12,404 nucleotides of DNA from JAIOYV01 sp964388245. Lineage in GTDB: Bacteria; Bacteroidota; Bacteroidia; Bacteroidales; M50B96. The DNA is taken from NCBI GenBank assembly GCA_964388245.1, contig CAYLZH010000147.1, positions 1-12,404 of the forward strand. The letters run 5' to 3'. The notes beneath the pieces were generated by a model. The model was not told where the DNA came from, did not search any database, and saw only the letters and a program-made list of their open reading frames with translations. Below, piece by piece: positions 1-7,674 of this stretch; position 1 is the stretch's first letter, and each line of letters starts with the position of its first letter. The translations under genes and the position numbers were made by a program.

Positions 1-62
<62 letters not shown>

Positions 63-78
63 TTTTTATAAGCGGTTG

Positions 79-107
79 CAAAGATAGATAAACTTTCTTC
101 TTGGCAA
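79..107 (-). promoter_or_regulatory. Bacteroidota-type promoter of the tRNA-Gly gene
   Basis: On the minus strand the -7 element TATCTTTG (79-86) fits the Bacteroidota sigma-ABfr consensus TAnnTTTG exactly. A -33 TTG (105-107) lies 18 nt upstream, close to the usual 19. The -7 box ends 16 nt before the mature tRNA 5' end, which leaves room for a short processed leader. The match is seen directly; promoter activity is inferred. Confidence 0.7.
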
Positions 108-147
108 AAGGAAAAATTTAAAAAAATCCGAAAAAAATTCTTCTTTA

Positions 148-2289
148 TTAAAGGACAATATGGCGCTGAGAATATCTGAAGTTTTTGCCTTCAATATGAA
201 TGATATATAAGCCTGAATGTCGTATAATAAGTTGCGTTGAGTTTCGATTATTTTCTTTGATATCGATATATCTTGACACTAATGATACGCCATCCATTGC
301 GATCACATCTACTTTATACCTGCCGGATTGGTTTATGAATACTTGAAGATGTCCCCCTGAGGGATTTGGAAAGATGTCAATATGGGTTTTCTGTGTTGAT
401 TCTGAGATGTCGGTAGCCAGGTGCATAATCTCTTTAATTATCCAATCTTTAGCTGCAGGAGATATATGAATATGCTCCTCGTTGACAGTTGGAAAATATA
501 CCATATCGAATGGTGTCCGGTTAAGAATAGCAGGATCGCTTTGAGCGTTGTAAAAATAATTATTGGTATCGATATCGAGTGATGAAATGGTTGGAATAAA
601 ACAATGGTTGTGATGAACTGCTACTATTGATCCATAAGGAGCTGTCTGGTTTTGAAGTTCAAGCATTGAAGAACGATATCCTCCGGGACAATTATCGAGT
701 GGGAATGCCGGATTTAGATTAATAGTTTGTTGATTGTCGGTAAACGGCCAGGGACGGTCGATTAATCCATTAAATATTGTTGTTTGCGAAATGGTTGGGA
801 TAGCCCAGCAATTGCCGATTATGTCGACTAAGAAACTGTAGAATTCATACTCTACTATCTGATCGGCAGGATTGTATCCCTGGTTGGCTGCGTTGCCACT
901 TCCGTTGATTATTGATACATTTCTTGTATTCCCAGGATAATCGCCCATCAGGATTAATTCATTCATAAGTTGTGGGAATAACTGGTCAGGTGCACCCACT
1001 AAAGCATTACTCTGTGTATAATGATAGGAGAGCATTTGCTTTGCTGCAGGCGATAACAAACGGCTGTCGAGAAAGGCTGCATCGACCGATTCTGTCACAA
1101 AAAAATGAATCCAGAATTGTAACCCAAGTGGAATATTTGCACCCTGTTGGGGTGAATCGAAGCTGAGGAATGTACGAACATTATGATCGAGGCCCGAATG
1201 CTCCATATAATTCAGTACATATCTTGATATAAGACCACCCATACTAGGTCCAATCAAAAATGGCTGTTTCGTAAAATTAACCGAATCGTTTACCATTTGA
1301 ATCAGTTTCATTACCAAAAAAGCGTTTCGCTGAATATAGGTAACCGGATCGTCGAAATTTAATACCAATGCATCGAAACCCATCGCAATCAAGTCTTCAA
1401 TTAGGTTTTGCTGATTCATCAGTTCATATAACTCAGGCCAGTTGTAGCTATCATAAATATCGAATCCTTCAATTATTATTACAGGATCGTAAAGGCTTGT
1501 ATGTCCTGCTCCATGATAAACATAAATTTCGCCACCTGATGCACTGTTTAAATAAGTCGAATCGGCCATGATTTGCCATGTTGCTGTAGGGTTTGGTGTA
1601 ACCAGTTTTTGTACATTGAACATGAATTTCGTCTCAATAATTTTATTCGTCAAAATCATTTTAAGCCTGCAATGTTTTGTTCCTATGGATGTATAAGTAA
1701 CCAATATCGGGACATTTGGTGAAAATTTCCTGAAACCTTTGCCATCATCGAAATCGATGAAAAGCTTTTTGCCTGAAAATTCCTCGGAGAAAATTAAACT
1801 TCCCGGGAGTATAAATTCTTGCATACGACCATTAAGACTGTATTCCTGAAATGCTGAAGCAGCAAAAATATGCTGCGACTTAATGTGCCGGGAATCGATT
1901 TTTTCATGGTTAAGTTTTGTTAAGGAATCTTTATTAATATAGTTGATTTCTTTCGATAGAACTTGAATTGGAATAATATTTTTCTTTAAGAATAAGGAGG
2001 ATTGTTCGTGTATATCTACAATCGATTGTCCAAACCGGCGCGATTGAATTGTTGATTTTTCAATATCAAAATAAAGCTGCTGCCATTTATTTTTATTGAA
2101 TTCCATTGAATCGAACGCCTTAATGCTATCTTCATTTATGATTAAAAGTGATCCGGTAGGGAACAATCCGGTATCTCCGTTTTTTATCAGGCTATCGATT
2201 GATAGAAAATTGAATTTACTGACATCCTGTGACAGGGTTGAATAGACTGAAATTAGGGATATGAATATAAGAAATACAGCTCTGATCAT
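148..2289 (-). CDS. Secreted alpha/beta hydrolase (lipase/esterase-like) with T9SS type A sorting domain
   Basis: This is a 713-residue exported protein, probably a serine esterase or lipase; the substrate is unknown. I chose the ATG at 2289 over a TTG two codons earlier because it gives a compact signal peptide, M-I-R followed by a hydrophobic run to about residue 19, with likely cleavage near residue 20-21 (TLSQD). Residues 21 to about 250 match nothing I recognise. The middle part resembles an alpha/beta hydrolase. The nucleophile elbow GPSMGG puts the predicted Ser at residue 349, and late His residues in NEEHIHIS are candidates for the catalytic base. From about residue 635 there is a typical sorting domain with FPNPSGG (640-646), and the tail ends with a basic pattern near GKNFRYSQRHIVL. 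Such domains direct proteins from the periplasm through the type IX system to the cell surface or medium. It is divergent from the acyltransferase gene. The fold call is fairly sure; the exact activity is not. Confidence 0.85.
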   Translation of the reverse strand: MIRAVFLIFISLISVYSTLSQDVSKFNFLSIDSLIKNGDTGLFPTGSLLIINEDSIKAFDSMEFNKNKWQQLYFDIEKSTIQSRRFGQSIVDIHEQSSLFLKKNIIPIQVLSKEINYINKDSLTKLNHEKIDSRHIKSQHIFAASAFQEYSLNGRMQEFILPGSLIFSEEFSGKKLFIDFDDGKGFRKFSPNVPILVTYTSIGTKHCRLKMILTNKIIETKFMFNVQKLVTPNPTATWQIMADSTYLNSASGGEIYVYHGAGHTSLYDPVIIIEGFDIYDSYNWPELYELMNQQNLIEDLIAMGFDALVLNFDDPVTYIQRNAFLVMKLIQMVNDSVNFTKQPFLIGPSMGGLISRYVLNYMEHSGLDHNVRTFLSFDSPQQGANIPLGLQFWIHFFVTESVDAAFLDSRLLSPAAKQMLSYHYTQSNALVGAPDQLFPQLMNELILMGDYPGNTRNVSIINGSGNAANQGYNPADQIVEYEFYSFLVDIIGNCWAIPTISQTTIFNGLIDRPWPFTDNQQTINLNPAFPLDNCPGGYRSSMLELQNQTAPYGSIVAVHHNHCFIPTISSLDIDTNNYFYNAQSDPAILNRTPFDMVYFPTVNEEHIHISPAAKDWIIKEIMHLATDISESTQKTHIDIFPNPSGGHLQVFINQSGRYKVDVIAMDGVSLVSRYIDIKENNRNSTQLIIRHSGLYIIHIEGKNFRYSQRHIVL

Positions 2290-2404
2290 AATCAATCGTT
2301 TTGTGGAACAAGTTTACTAAAATACAAAAATTTGGTCTTTTGATAAAGTATTTAAAAGTTAGCATCTATGTAAGAATTTGATTTTAAAGCTCACAAATTG
2401 TAAA

Positions 2405-2412
2405 TACCTTTG
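2405..2412 (+). promoter_or_regulatory. Probable -7 promoter element for the GNAT-like gene
   Basis: TACCTTTG (2405-2412) fits the Bacteroidota -7 consensus TAnnTTTG and ends 18 nt before the GTG start at 2431, giving a short 5' leader. The expected -33 position carries TTT rather than TTG (a TTTG lies further upstream at 2377-2380), so the upstream half is weak. It supports the GTG as the true start. Confidence 0.5.
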
Positions 2413-2430
2413 CATTTTTAATTACTAAAA

Positions 2431-3348
2431 GTGGCAATCAGGTATTTAAAACACAACCAAATTGATAAGCGAAAATGGAACAATTGTATTAAATGTTCAT
2501 TTAATGGGATTGTGTATGCCTATAGCTGGTATCTTGATATTGTTTCGGAAAACTGGGATGCATTGGTTGAGGACGACTATATATCAGTTATGCCACTAAC
2601 AAAGAAGGTAAAGTATGGAGTGAATTATTTATATCAACCTTCATTTACACAACAACTTGGGGTGTTTTCTTCGCAACGGCTCGATGTTGATCTTGTTGAT
2701 AAATTTATTAATGCTATCCCATCGCATTTTAAGTTTATCGATATAAACCTTAATATTTTTAATAAGATAAAAACTGGCAACTATGAGCCAAAGAGAAATC
2801 TAAACTACGAACTCGACCTGATAGAACCTTATCAAAAAATCAGAAAAAACTATTCGACGAATACGAAACGGAACATCCAGAAGGCAAATAGGAATAAAAT
2901 ATGTATTTCCGAAAGTGTGCCAAGTCATCAACTGATAAGCTTATTTAAGGATAATGTTGGGAATCCCAGAAATAATTTTGATGATGCACATTACGATACC
3001 CTTCGCAGGCTTATCGCAATTTCAACGAGATATCGAATTGGTGAAACTCTGGGCGCATATACATCGGAAAACAATCTTTGTGCTGCAAGCTATTTTGTTT
3101 ATTCAAATCAAAGAGGAATTTACCTTGTTTCGGCATCAACACCCGAAGGATTAGAAAAACGGGCAATGTTTAAGCTGGTCGATTACTACATACAGCGAAA
3201 TTCGGAACGTACTATGACACTCGATTTTGAGGGATCGAATATCGAAGGTATTGCCCGGTTTTTCAAAGGTTTTGGTGCAAGCTTATGCGAATACTACACC
3301 ATTAAAATAAATCGATTGCCATGGCCTGTTAGGTGGATTAAGAGTTAA
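2431..3348 (+). CDS. GNAT/FemAB-like acyltransferase family protein
   Basis: This 305-residue cytoplasmic protein resembles the Bacteroidota proteins annotated as GNAT-superfamily or BioF2-like (Acetyltransf_6) acyltransferases. Supporting features are an N-terminal half with an aromatic segment (YAYSWYLDIV, about residues 30-39), a basic stretch KNYSTNTKRNIQKANR (about 138-153) typical of the FemAB/BioF2 double-GNAT fold, and a C-terminal half with DFEGSNIEGIARFFKGFGA followed by a Tyr-rich strand, as in the acyl-CoA-binding end of these proteins. There is no signal peptide or membrane segment. The start is GTG: no upstream in-frame ATG is available, and a TAnnTTTG box sits just in front. 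The acceptor substrate is unknown. In this family it may be an amino acid, a peptidoglycan precursor or a polysaccharide unit. It is a single gene, convergent with the EamA gene 40 bp downstream. Confidence 0.75.
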   Translation: MAIRYLKHNQIDKRKWNNCIKCSFNGIVYAYSWYLDIVSENWDALVEDDYISVMPLTKKVKYGVNYLYQPSFTQQLGVFSSQRLDVDLVDKFINAIPSHFKFIDINLNIFNKIKTGNYEPKRNLNYELDLIEPYQKIRKNYSTNTKRNIQKANRNKICISESVPSHQLISLFKDNVGNPRNNFDDAHYDTLRRLIAISTRYRIGETLGAYTSENNLCAASYFVYSNQRGIYLVSASTPEGLEKRAMFKLVDYYIQRNSERTMTLDFEGSNIEGIARFFKGFGASLCEYYTIKINRLPWPVRWIKS

Positions 3349-3388
3349 GCATTAGTATTTTTCACATATACTTATTTGTAGTGTGCAA

Positions 3389-4297
3389 TTACCTGTTGGT
3401 ATTTCGCTTTGTATATCGCTCCACAGGAATACTTACCAGATAAACCCCAACAAACACCAATAGTGTAGATACAATCTTGATCCAGGTAATTTCATCCCTC
3501 GCAAGCATTATAGCTACTATTGATGCAATTACAGGCTGGGAGTATATATAGGCACTCACCGTAGACGATTTCAGGTATTTTAGCCCATTAATATTCAGAA
3601 GGTAAGCAAAGAATGTTGTGCCGATAATTACGTATGAAATTGATACAATAATACTTGTAGGCATATCCTGCCAGTTTATTTGAGTAAATTCAGAAAAGCC
3701 AACAGGTGTAACAATAAACCAACCAAATAAAAACACCCATTTAATTACAGTTATGGGTTTGTATTTAATCATTAATGGTTTTACTATTACCAGGTAAATT
3801 GCATATGATGTAGCATTAAGGAACATCATTACATTTCCAAGAAATGTTTCAGATTCAAGACTTACTTTTCCTGAACTCAGGATTAAAAATCCGGCACCGG
3901 TTCCAGCTGCCCAAATCCCGATTACTTTAATCCAGGTAATTCTTTCTTTAAGGACAATAGCTGCAATTATTAATACCAGTACAGGATTAATTGTCATTAT
4001 TATAGAAGAATTAATTGGGGTTGTAAAACTAAGGCCTTTTAAAAAAAGCATCTGATTAAAAGCAACTCCAAACATTCCGCTAAAAATTAATCGCGGGTAG
4101 TCTTTCCGATCGATTTTTTCGGTGCCGGCAATTAAACTAAAAAACCAAAACAACAACAATGCACCGGTTACCCTCATAAATGTCAGGCCAAAGGCTCCTG
4201 CATAATCAGGCATAATGCCCTTGGCAATGGTGTAGTTGATACCATATATAAGGTTGGCGCCAAAGATAGCAATATGAGCCTGAAAGCGTTTGTTCAT
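3389..4297 (-). CDS. EamA family (DMT superfamily) transporter
   Basis: This 302-residue inner-membrane protein has about ten predicted membrane helices in two homologous EamA halves of roughly 140 residues. The duplication shows in matching segments, LKERITWIKVIG near residue 116 and ARDEITWIKIV near the end of the second half. The first helix begins at about residue 7, and the N-terminus has the EamA pattern of a small-residue-rich helix followed by a TFMRVTGALLLF helix (about 39-50). EamA proteins export or import small metabolites such as amino acids or drugs; the sequence does not reveal the substrate here. The ATG at 4297 gives a standard full-length protein. The gene is divergent from the nickel permease gene, sharing a 125-bp intergenic region. 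It is most likely not functionally tied to the hyp genes, though a shared regulatory region cannot be excluded. Confidence 0.88.
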   Translation of the reverse strand: MNKRFQAHIAIFGANLIYGINYTIAKGIMPDYAGAFGLTFMRVTGALLLFWFFSLIAGTEKIDRKDYPRLIFSGMFGVAFNQMLFLKGLSFTTPINSSIIMTINPVLVLIIAAIVLKERITWIKVIGIWAAGTGAGFLILSSGKVSLESETFLGNVMMFLNATSYAIYLVIVKPLMIKYKPITVIKWVFLFGWFIVTPVGFSEFTQINWQDMPTSIIVSISYVIIGTTFFAYLLNINGLKYLKSSTVSAYIYSQPVIASIVAIMLARDEITWIKIVSTLLVFVGVYLVSIPVERYTKRNTNR

Positions 4298-4322
4298 ATT
4301 TTTAGTATTGGTAAATCATCAA

Positions 4323-4330
4323 CAAAAATA
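4323..4330 (-). promoter_or_regulatory. Possible -7 promoter element for the EamA gene
   Basis: TATTTTTG on the minus strand fits TAnnTTTG and lies 25 nt before the ATG at 4297. No clear TTG is seen at the -33 spacing, and this motif is common by chance in AT-rich DNA, so support is modest. Confidence 0.35.
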
Positions 4331-4353
4331 TTAGAGGATAGTTGCATGCTATT

Positions 4354-4386
4354 AAACATATTCATAAAACTTTCATGAAAATATTT
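4354..4386. promoter_or_regulatory. Imperfect inverted repeat, candidate operator between EamA and nickel permease genes
   Basis: AAACATATTCA (4354-4364) and TGAAAATATTT (4376-4386) form an inverted repeat with 9 of 11 positions paired across an 11-nt spacer. An exact 10-bp palindrome TTTCATGAAA (4371-4380) overlaps the right arm. It sits in the divergent promoter region upstream of the permease gene, where a metal-responsive repressor could bind. The repeat is seen directly; the operator role is a guess. Confidence 0.3.
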
Positions 4387-4422
4387 CTTAACTTGCATTA
4401 AAATTGATAAGCTACCAAAAAA

Positions 4423-5136
4423 ATGAACGAGGAACTTATTATTCTTCTTGCTGCTGCTGCATCGCTTGGCTTTTTCCATACGATCCTTGGCCCCGATCAT
4501 TATATCCCCTTTATTGTAATGAGCAAAGCCGGGAAATGGTCATGGATTAAAACCTGTCGTGTTACACTATTATGCGGGCTTGGCCACGTTGGCAGTTCTG
4601 TAGTTATCGGAATTATAGGTATTGCTGCAGGGCTGTCGATAAGCAGAATAGAATTTTTTGAGAGCTTTCGTGGCAATATTGCAGCCTGGCTGCTTTTAGG
4701 ATTTGGTCTGGCATATTTTATTTATGGCCTGCGCAGAGTATTTAAGGCGAAAACACACAGTCACCAACATGCTCACGAGGATGGTACTTTACATACGCAT
4801 GAGCATAGCCATCATCATGCGCATTCGCATGTACACAAGAAAAGATCAGGATCAGGATTATCGCCATGGGCATTGTTCGTAATATTTGTTTTTGGTCCAT
4901 GCGAAGTGCTGGTCCCATTGTTAATGTATCCGGCAGCCCAGGAAAGTGTTTCATCTGTAATTCTTGTAACCCTGGTGTTTAGTTTTGCAACAATTGCAAC
5001 TATGTTGGGAGCTGTATTGGTTGCAATATTTGGTTTGAAATCGATAGCTTTAAAGGGGATTGAAAAATATAGTACCGCGATAGCTGGTGCAACTGTTGCT
5101 CTTTGTGGCATCGGTATGTTATTTTTAGGATTGTAA
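4423..5136 (+). CDS. UreH/NicO-like nickel (Ni/Co) permease with His-rich loop
   Basis: This 237-residue inner-membrane protein has about six predicted helices (near 5-25, 45-70, 83-103, 148-170, 177-203, 215-236). Helix 1 carries HTILGPDHYIPF (His19, Asp25, His26), the HX5DH variant of the nickel-transporter signature found in UreH/NicO-like permeases. Gly54-His55 in LGHVGSS and the GPCEVLVPLLMYPAA segment (158-172) are also typical. The loop at residues 112-138 has 13 His in 27 residues and should bind Ni2+ or similar ions. Related genes accompany urease or [NiFe]-hydrogenase genes and move Ni2+ across the membrane. No urease gene is in view, and the hyp cluster lies just downstream, so supply of nickel to hydrogenase is the likeliest role. 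Some databases call this family sulfite exporter TauE/SafE; the His motifs argue for metal. Export, RcnA-style, is the main alternative. Confidence 0.82.
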   Translation: MNEELIILLAAAASLGFFHTILGPDHYIPFIVMSKAGKWSWIKTCRVTLLCGLGHVGSSVVIGIIGIAAGLSISRIEFFESFRGNIAAWLLLGFGLAYFIYGLRRVFKAKTHSHQHAHEDGTLHTHEHSHHHAHSHVHKKRSGSGLSPWALFVIFVFGPCEVLVPLLMYPAAQESVSSVILVTLVFSFATIATMLGAVLVAIFGLKSIALKGIEKYSTAIAGATVALCGIGMLFLGL

Positions 5137-5155
5137 TAATTAAATCTTTTAATAT

Positions 5156-5563
5156 TTGGAAAAGCTTATTAGCTGGAAAAAGGAATATGAGGTCGGAGTT
5201 TATGAAATTGATGCTGAGCACAAAATATTTCTAAAAACGGTACAAAAAATACATGATGCATATTTGAATAATCTCAATCCGGAGTTTATCGAATCATTGA
5301 TTATGGAACTCTATAAGTATGCCGATTTTCATTTTATCTGCGAAGAGAATATCATGAAAAGAAACAGGTACCCTGATTACGAAAACCATAAAAAGGAACA
5401 CGAAAGCCTGTTATTTAAACTGTCCGAGGTGATTGGATCATACAATATTAAATACATCAATCACAAAGATTTCATGGAATTCTTGCTGAAATGGTTCAAG
5501 GAACATACTTCGAAATCAGACACCAAATTAGGCATATATCTTCGAGGGGAAGGAATCAGGTAA
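5156..5563 (+). CDS. Bacteriohemerythrin
   Basis: This 135-residue single-domain hemerythrin binds O2 reversibly at a di-iron site in a four-helix bundle. All seven expected ligands are present: His22 (DAEHK), His59 and Glu63 (HFICEE), His78 and His82 (HKKEH), His117 and Asp122 (EHTSKSD). The start is TTG at 5156. No ATG lies in frame near it, and this start places SWKKEYEVGVYEIDAEH exactly where family members begin. The start follows the permease stop by 19 nt, so the two are probably co-transcribed. Its stop is 4 bp from the stop of the convergent hypB. There is no fused sensor or signalling domain, so it is likely a soluble O2 store, scavenger or carrier. Near hydrogenase maturation genes it could protect O2-sensitive steps, but that is inferred from position only. 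Confidence 0.93.
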   Translation: MEKLISWKKEYEVGVYEIDAEHKIFLKTVQKIHDAYLNNLNPEFIESLIMELYKYADFHFICEENIMKRNRYPDYENHKKEHESLLFKLSEVIGSYNIKYINHKDFMEFLLKWFKEHTSKSDTKLGIYLRGEGIR

Positions 5564-5567
5564 ATCG

Positions 5568-6212
5568 CTAAGTTGTCATTGACCCGAACCAGGAAAAAAC
5601 TTCCCGTAATCCCTTCCCTTTCGAACAGGAAATCTCAAAGACCGGGATGTTTGCGTTCAGGTTTTTTACATCAGTTAAAAATGATTCCTTGCTGAAATTT
5701 ATGTAAGGTAATAAATCGGTTTTTGAAAGGATAACTGCTTTGGCTTCGGTGAAAAGTAGTGGGTATTTTGCTGGTTTATCATCGCCTTCGGGTGTGCTTA
5801 TGATTGCAATTTTTGCATGTTCACCAATATCGAATTCGGCAGGACAGACCATATTTCCTACATTTTCAACAAAAATAAAATTCAGTTCATCCAGATCGAA
5901 ATCATCAATTGCCTTCTCAATGCTTAATGCCTCGAGATGACATGCTCCATCAGTATTGATTAAAGTAATGGGCCGATTAAAGCGCTGCAATCTTCGGGCA
6001 TCACGATCGGTAGCTACATCCCCTTCAATAATTGCAATTTTATACTTCTGGCCTAACTCTTCCATTAGTTTTTCCAGAAAAGTAGTTTTTCCCGATCCCG
6101 GAGAACCAATAAGATTGGCCATAAAAACTTTTTTATCAGACAATTTTTTTCTGATTTCGTTTGCTTTTTCTTCGTTGGCTCCAAAAATGTTTTTTAGTAC
6201 TTTTATTTCCAT
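5568..6212 (-). CDS. hypB: HypB, GTPase for nickel insertion into [NiFe]-hydrogenase
   Basis: This 214-residue cytoplasmic SIMIBI-class GTPase works with HypA to deliver Ni2+ to the hydrogenase large subunit. Visible motifs are the P-loop GSPGSGKTT (36-44), EGDVATDRDA (63-72), the G-domain metal-site residues Cys91-His92 in GACHLEAL and Cys123 in NVGNMVCPAEFD, and the guanine-specificity motif SKTD (163-166). The N-terminus starts directly MEIKVLKNIFGANEEKA. It lacks both the CxxCGC nickel motif of E. coli HypB and the His-rich stretch of rhizobial HypB, so nickel storage is not built in. It is the last gene of the minus-strand hyp cluster, 27 nt after hypA, and meets the hemerythrin gene tail to tail. 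Confidence 0.96.
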   Translation of the reverse strand: MEIKVLKNIFGANEEKANEIRKKLSDKKVFMANLIGSPGSGKTTFLEKLMEELGQKYKIAIIEGDVATDRDARRLQRFNRPITLINTDGACHLEALSIEKAIDDFDLDELNFIFVENVGNMVCPAEFDIGEHAKIAIISTPEGDDKPAKYPLLFTEAKAVILSKTDLLPYINFSKESFLTDVKNLNANIPVFEISCSKGKGLREVFSWFGSMTT

Positions 6213-6239
6213 TCGGCTAATGTTTATGTTTGTTCTATT

Positions 6240-6581
6240 TTATTCTCCTTCAATACTTTTAATATACAATTCCTTCCCTTTTATTATTTTCACTATTGGG
6301 CTCTGACAATGCCGACAGAAAAACACATGGTCGTCGACCTGGCTTAGCTTTGAACATTCCATACACCTTACTTCGATGGGGATCTTTTCAATCTCCAATA
6401 CTGCCTCTTCTGCAATCGAATCTTTTGCAGTTACCTGAAAGGCAAACTCAAAAACATCGGGCACAATCTGACGCAACTCTCCAATTACCAGGCTTACCTT
6501 TGTGATTTTTGATATGCCCTCTTTTCCTGATACCTCCTCAAGGGTTCGAAAAATATTTTCTATGATACTGAATTCATGCAT
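6240..6581 (-). CDS. hypA: HypA, nickel metallochaperone for hydrogenase
   Basis: This 113-residue protein passes nickel together with HypB. It begins with the essential MHE motif, in which His2 and the N-terminal amine bind nickel. It carries the structural zinc site as two CxxC pairs, Cys73-Cys76 (CMEC) and Cys89-Cys92 (CRHC). VIGELRQIVPDVFEFAF (32-48) is the usual family core. Length and architecture are standard. The ATG at 6581 is fixed by the need for His2. It lies 42 nt after hypE and 27 nt before hypB, so it is almost certainly co-transcribed with them. HybF-type paralogs share this fold, but only one copy is visible here. Confidence 0.97.
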   Translation of the reverse strand: MHEFSIIENIFRTLEEVSGKEGISKITKVSLVIGELRQIVPDVFEFAFQVTAKDSIAEEAVLEIEKIPIEVRCMECSKLSQVDDHVFFCRHCQSPIVKIIKGKELYIKSIEGE

Positions 6582-6623
6582 GTAATTGGTTATGAGTTTC
6601 TACAAGCTCAACAAATTAATTCA

Positions 6624-7643
6624 TCAGCAGATTCGTGGTAATTGTTCGCCGGTATTTAGCTCCACAAACCTGGTTCCTCCAATCGAGGTTTGCAGGACTA
6701 CTTTACCTGGATAGGATTCAGTAATTTCGCCAATGGTTTTGCTTTCTATTCCTAAGTTATTTTTTCGTAATACAGATAAGCACCTTTCTTCAGCGTTGGA
6801 TGGTACGACTATTACAACTTTTCCCTCGTTGGCAAGATAGAGCGGATCGAATCCAAGAAGCTCACAAATGCCTTGAGTTTCGTCCCGAACAGGAATATGG
6901 TCTTCATTAACTTTTATGCCGAAGTCTCGGCCTTCGACCAGCTCGTTTAAGACTGTTGCCAATCCTCCTCGTGTAGCATCACGCATGAAATGCACGTTCA
7001 TCTCAATAAGGACTTTATTTACAAGATGGTTTAGAGAAGCACAATCAGAATTAATTTCAGTATGAAAGTTTAAATTCTTTCTTGCTCCCAATACTGCAAT
7101 ACCATGGTCGCCAATAAACCCATTAATGATAATTTTATCTCCAATCTCAATGTTTTTTCCTGTACTGATTCCGGTATGTTTTTTTTCCAACAATCCAATT
7201 CCTGAAGTGTTGATGAATAGTTTATCGCATTTACCTTTGTTTACAACTTTAGTGTCGCCACATACAATTTCTACACCTGCGAATTTTGCCTCCTGGGTCA
7301 TCGATTTTACAACTTTCTCCAGGTCCGAAATAGGAAGCCCTTCTTCGATAATAAAACCAACCGACAGGTATAATGGCTTTGCTCCGCTTACACACAGGTC
7401 GTTTACCGTTCCGCAAATTGCCAGTTTGCCAATATTTCCGCCAGGGAAAAAAATTGGATCAACAACATAAGAATCGGTGGTAAAGGCTAAGTTTTCAGCA
7501 TTTACTCCCAAGATTGCGGAATCGGATTGCTCGAGTAAAATGGTATTTTTGAAGTACTTGTAAAAGAGATTCGTGATGAGCTCTTTTGTGAGTATTCCAC
7601 CGCCGCCATGGTTGAGTATGATTTGTTTGGTATTTCCCTGCAT
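6624..7643 (-). CDS. hypE: HypE, carbamoyl dehydratase for hydrogenase cyanide ligand synthesis
   Basis: This 339-residue protein accepts a carbamoyl group from HypF on its C-terminal Cys and dehydrates it with ATP to a thiocyanate, the source of the CN ligands on the active-site iron. The C-terminus ends PRIC with Cys339 as last residue, exactly as required. The N-terminus has HGGGG (12-16) and AFTTDSYVVDPIFFPGG as in the PurM-like AIR-synthase fold. DGTVNDL-type positions appear as GTVNDLCVSGAKPLYLS, and MRDATRGGLATVLNE is a conserved second-domain motif. It is downstream of the DUF1016 nuclease gene (31-nt gap), and its upstream cluster partners hypD and hypC lie beyond that gene. No defects are seen. 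Confidence 0.97.
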   Translation of the reverse strand: MQGNTKQIILNHGGGGILTKELITNLFYKYFKNTILLEQSDSAILGVNAENLAFTTDSYVVDPIFFPGGNIGKLAICGTVNDLCVSGAKPLYLSVGFIIEEGLPISDLEKVVKSMTQEAKFAGVEIVCGDTKVVNKGKCDKLFINTSGIGLLEKKHTGISTGKNIEIGDKIIINGFIGDHGIAVLGARKNLNFHTEINSDCASLNHLVNKVLIEMNVHFMRDATRGGLATVLNELVEGRDFGIKVNEDHIPVRDETQGICELLGFDPLYLANEGKVVIVVPSNAEERCLSVLRKNNLGIESKTIGEITESYPGKVVLQTSIGGTRFVELNTGEQLPRIC

Positions 7644-7674
7644 CTATCTCATTTTTGCAAATAATTATATTTAG

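Noticed and set aside
2290..2295. TTG two codons upstream of the chosen start of the secreted hydrolase
   Set aside because: The ATG at 2289 is a stronger codon and already gives a complete signal peptide; the TTG adds only two residues.
3364..3386. Hairpin CACA...TGTG between the convergent acyltransferase and EamA genes
   Set aside because: The stem is short and bulged, AT-rich inside, and lacks a T-run on the exit side of either strand, so it is not a convincing terminator.
6582..6623. TGAG...CTCA hairpin between hypE and hypA
   Set aside because: A 4-bp stem with a 10-nt loop is too weak to call, and the genes are evidently one operon.
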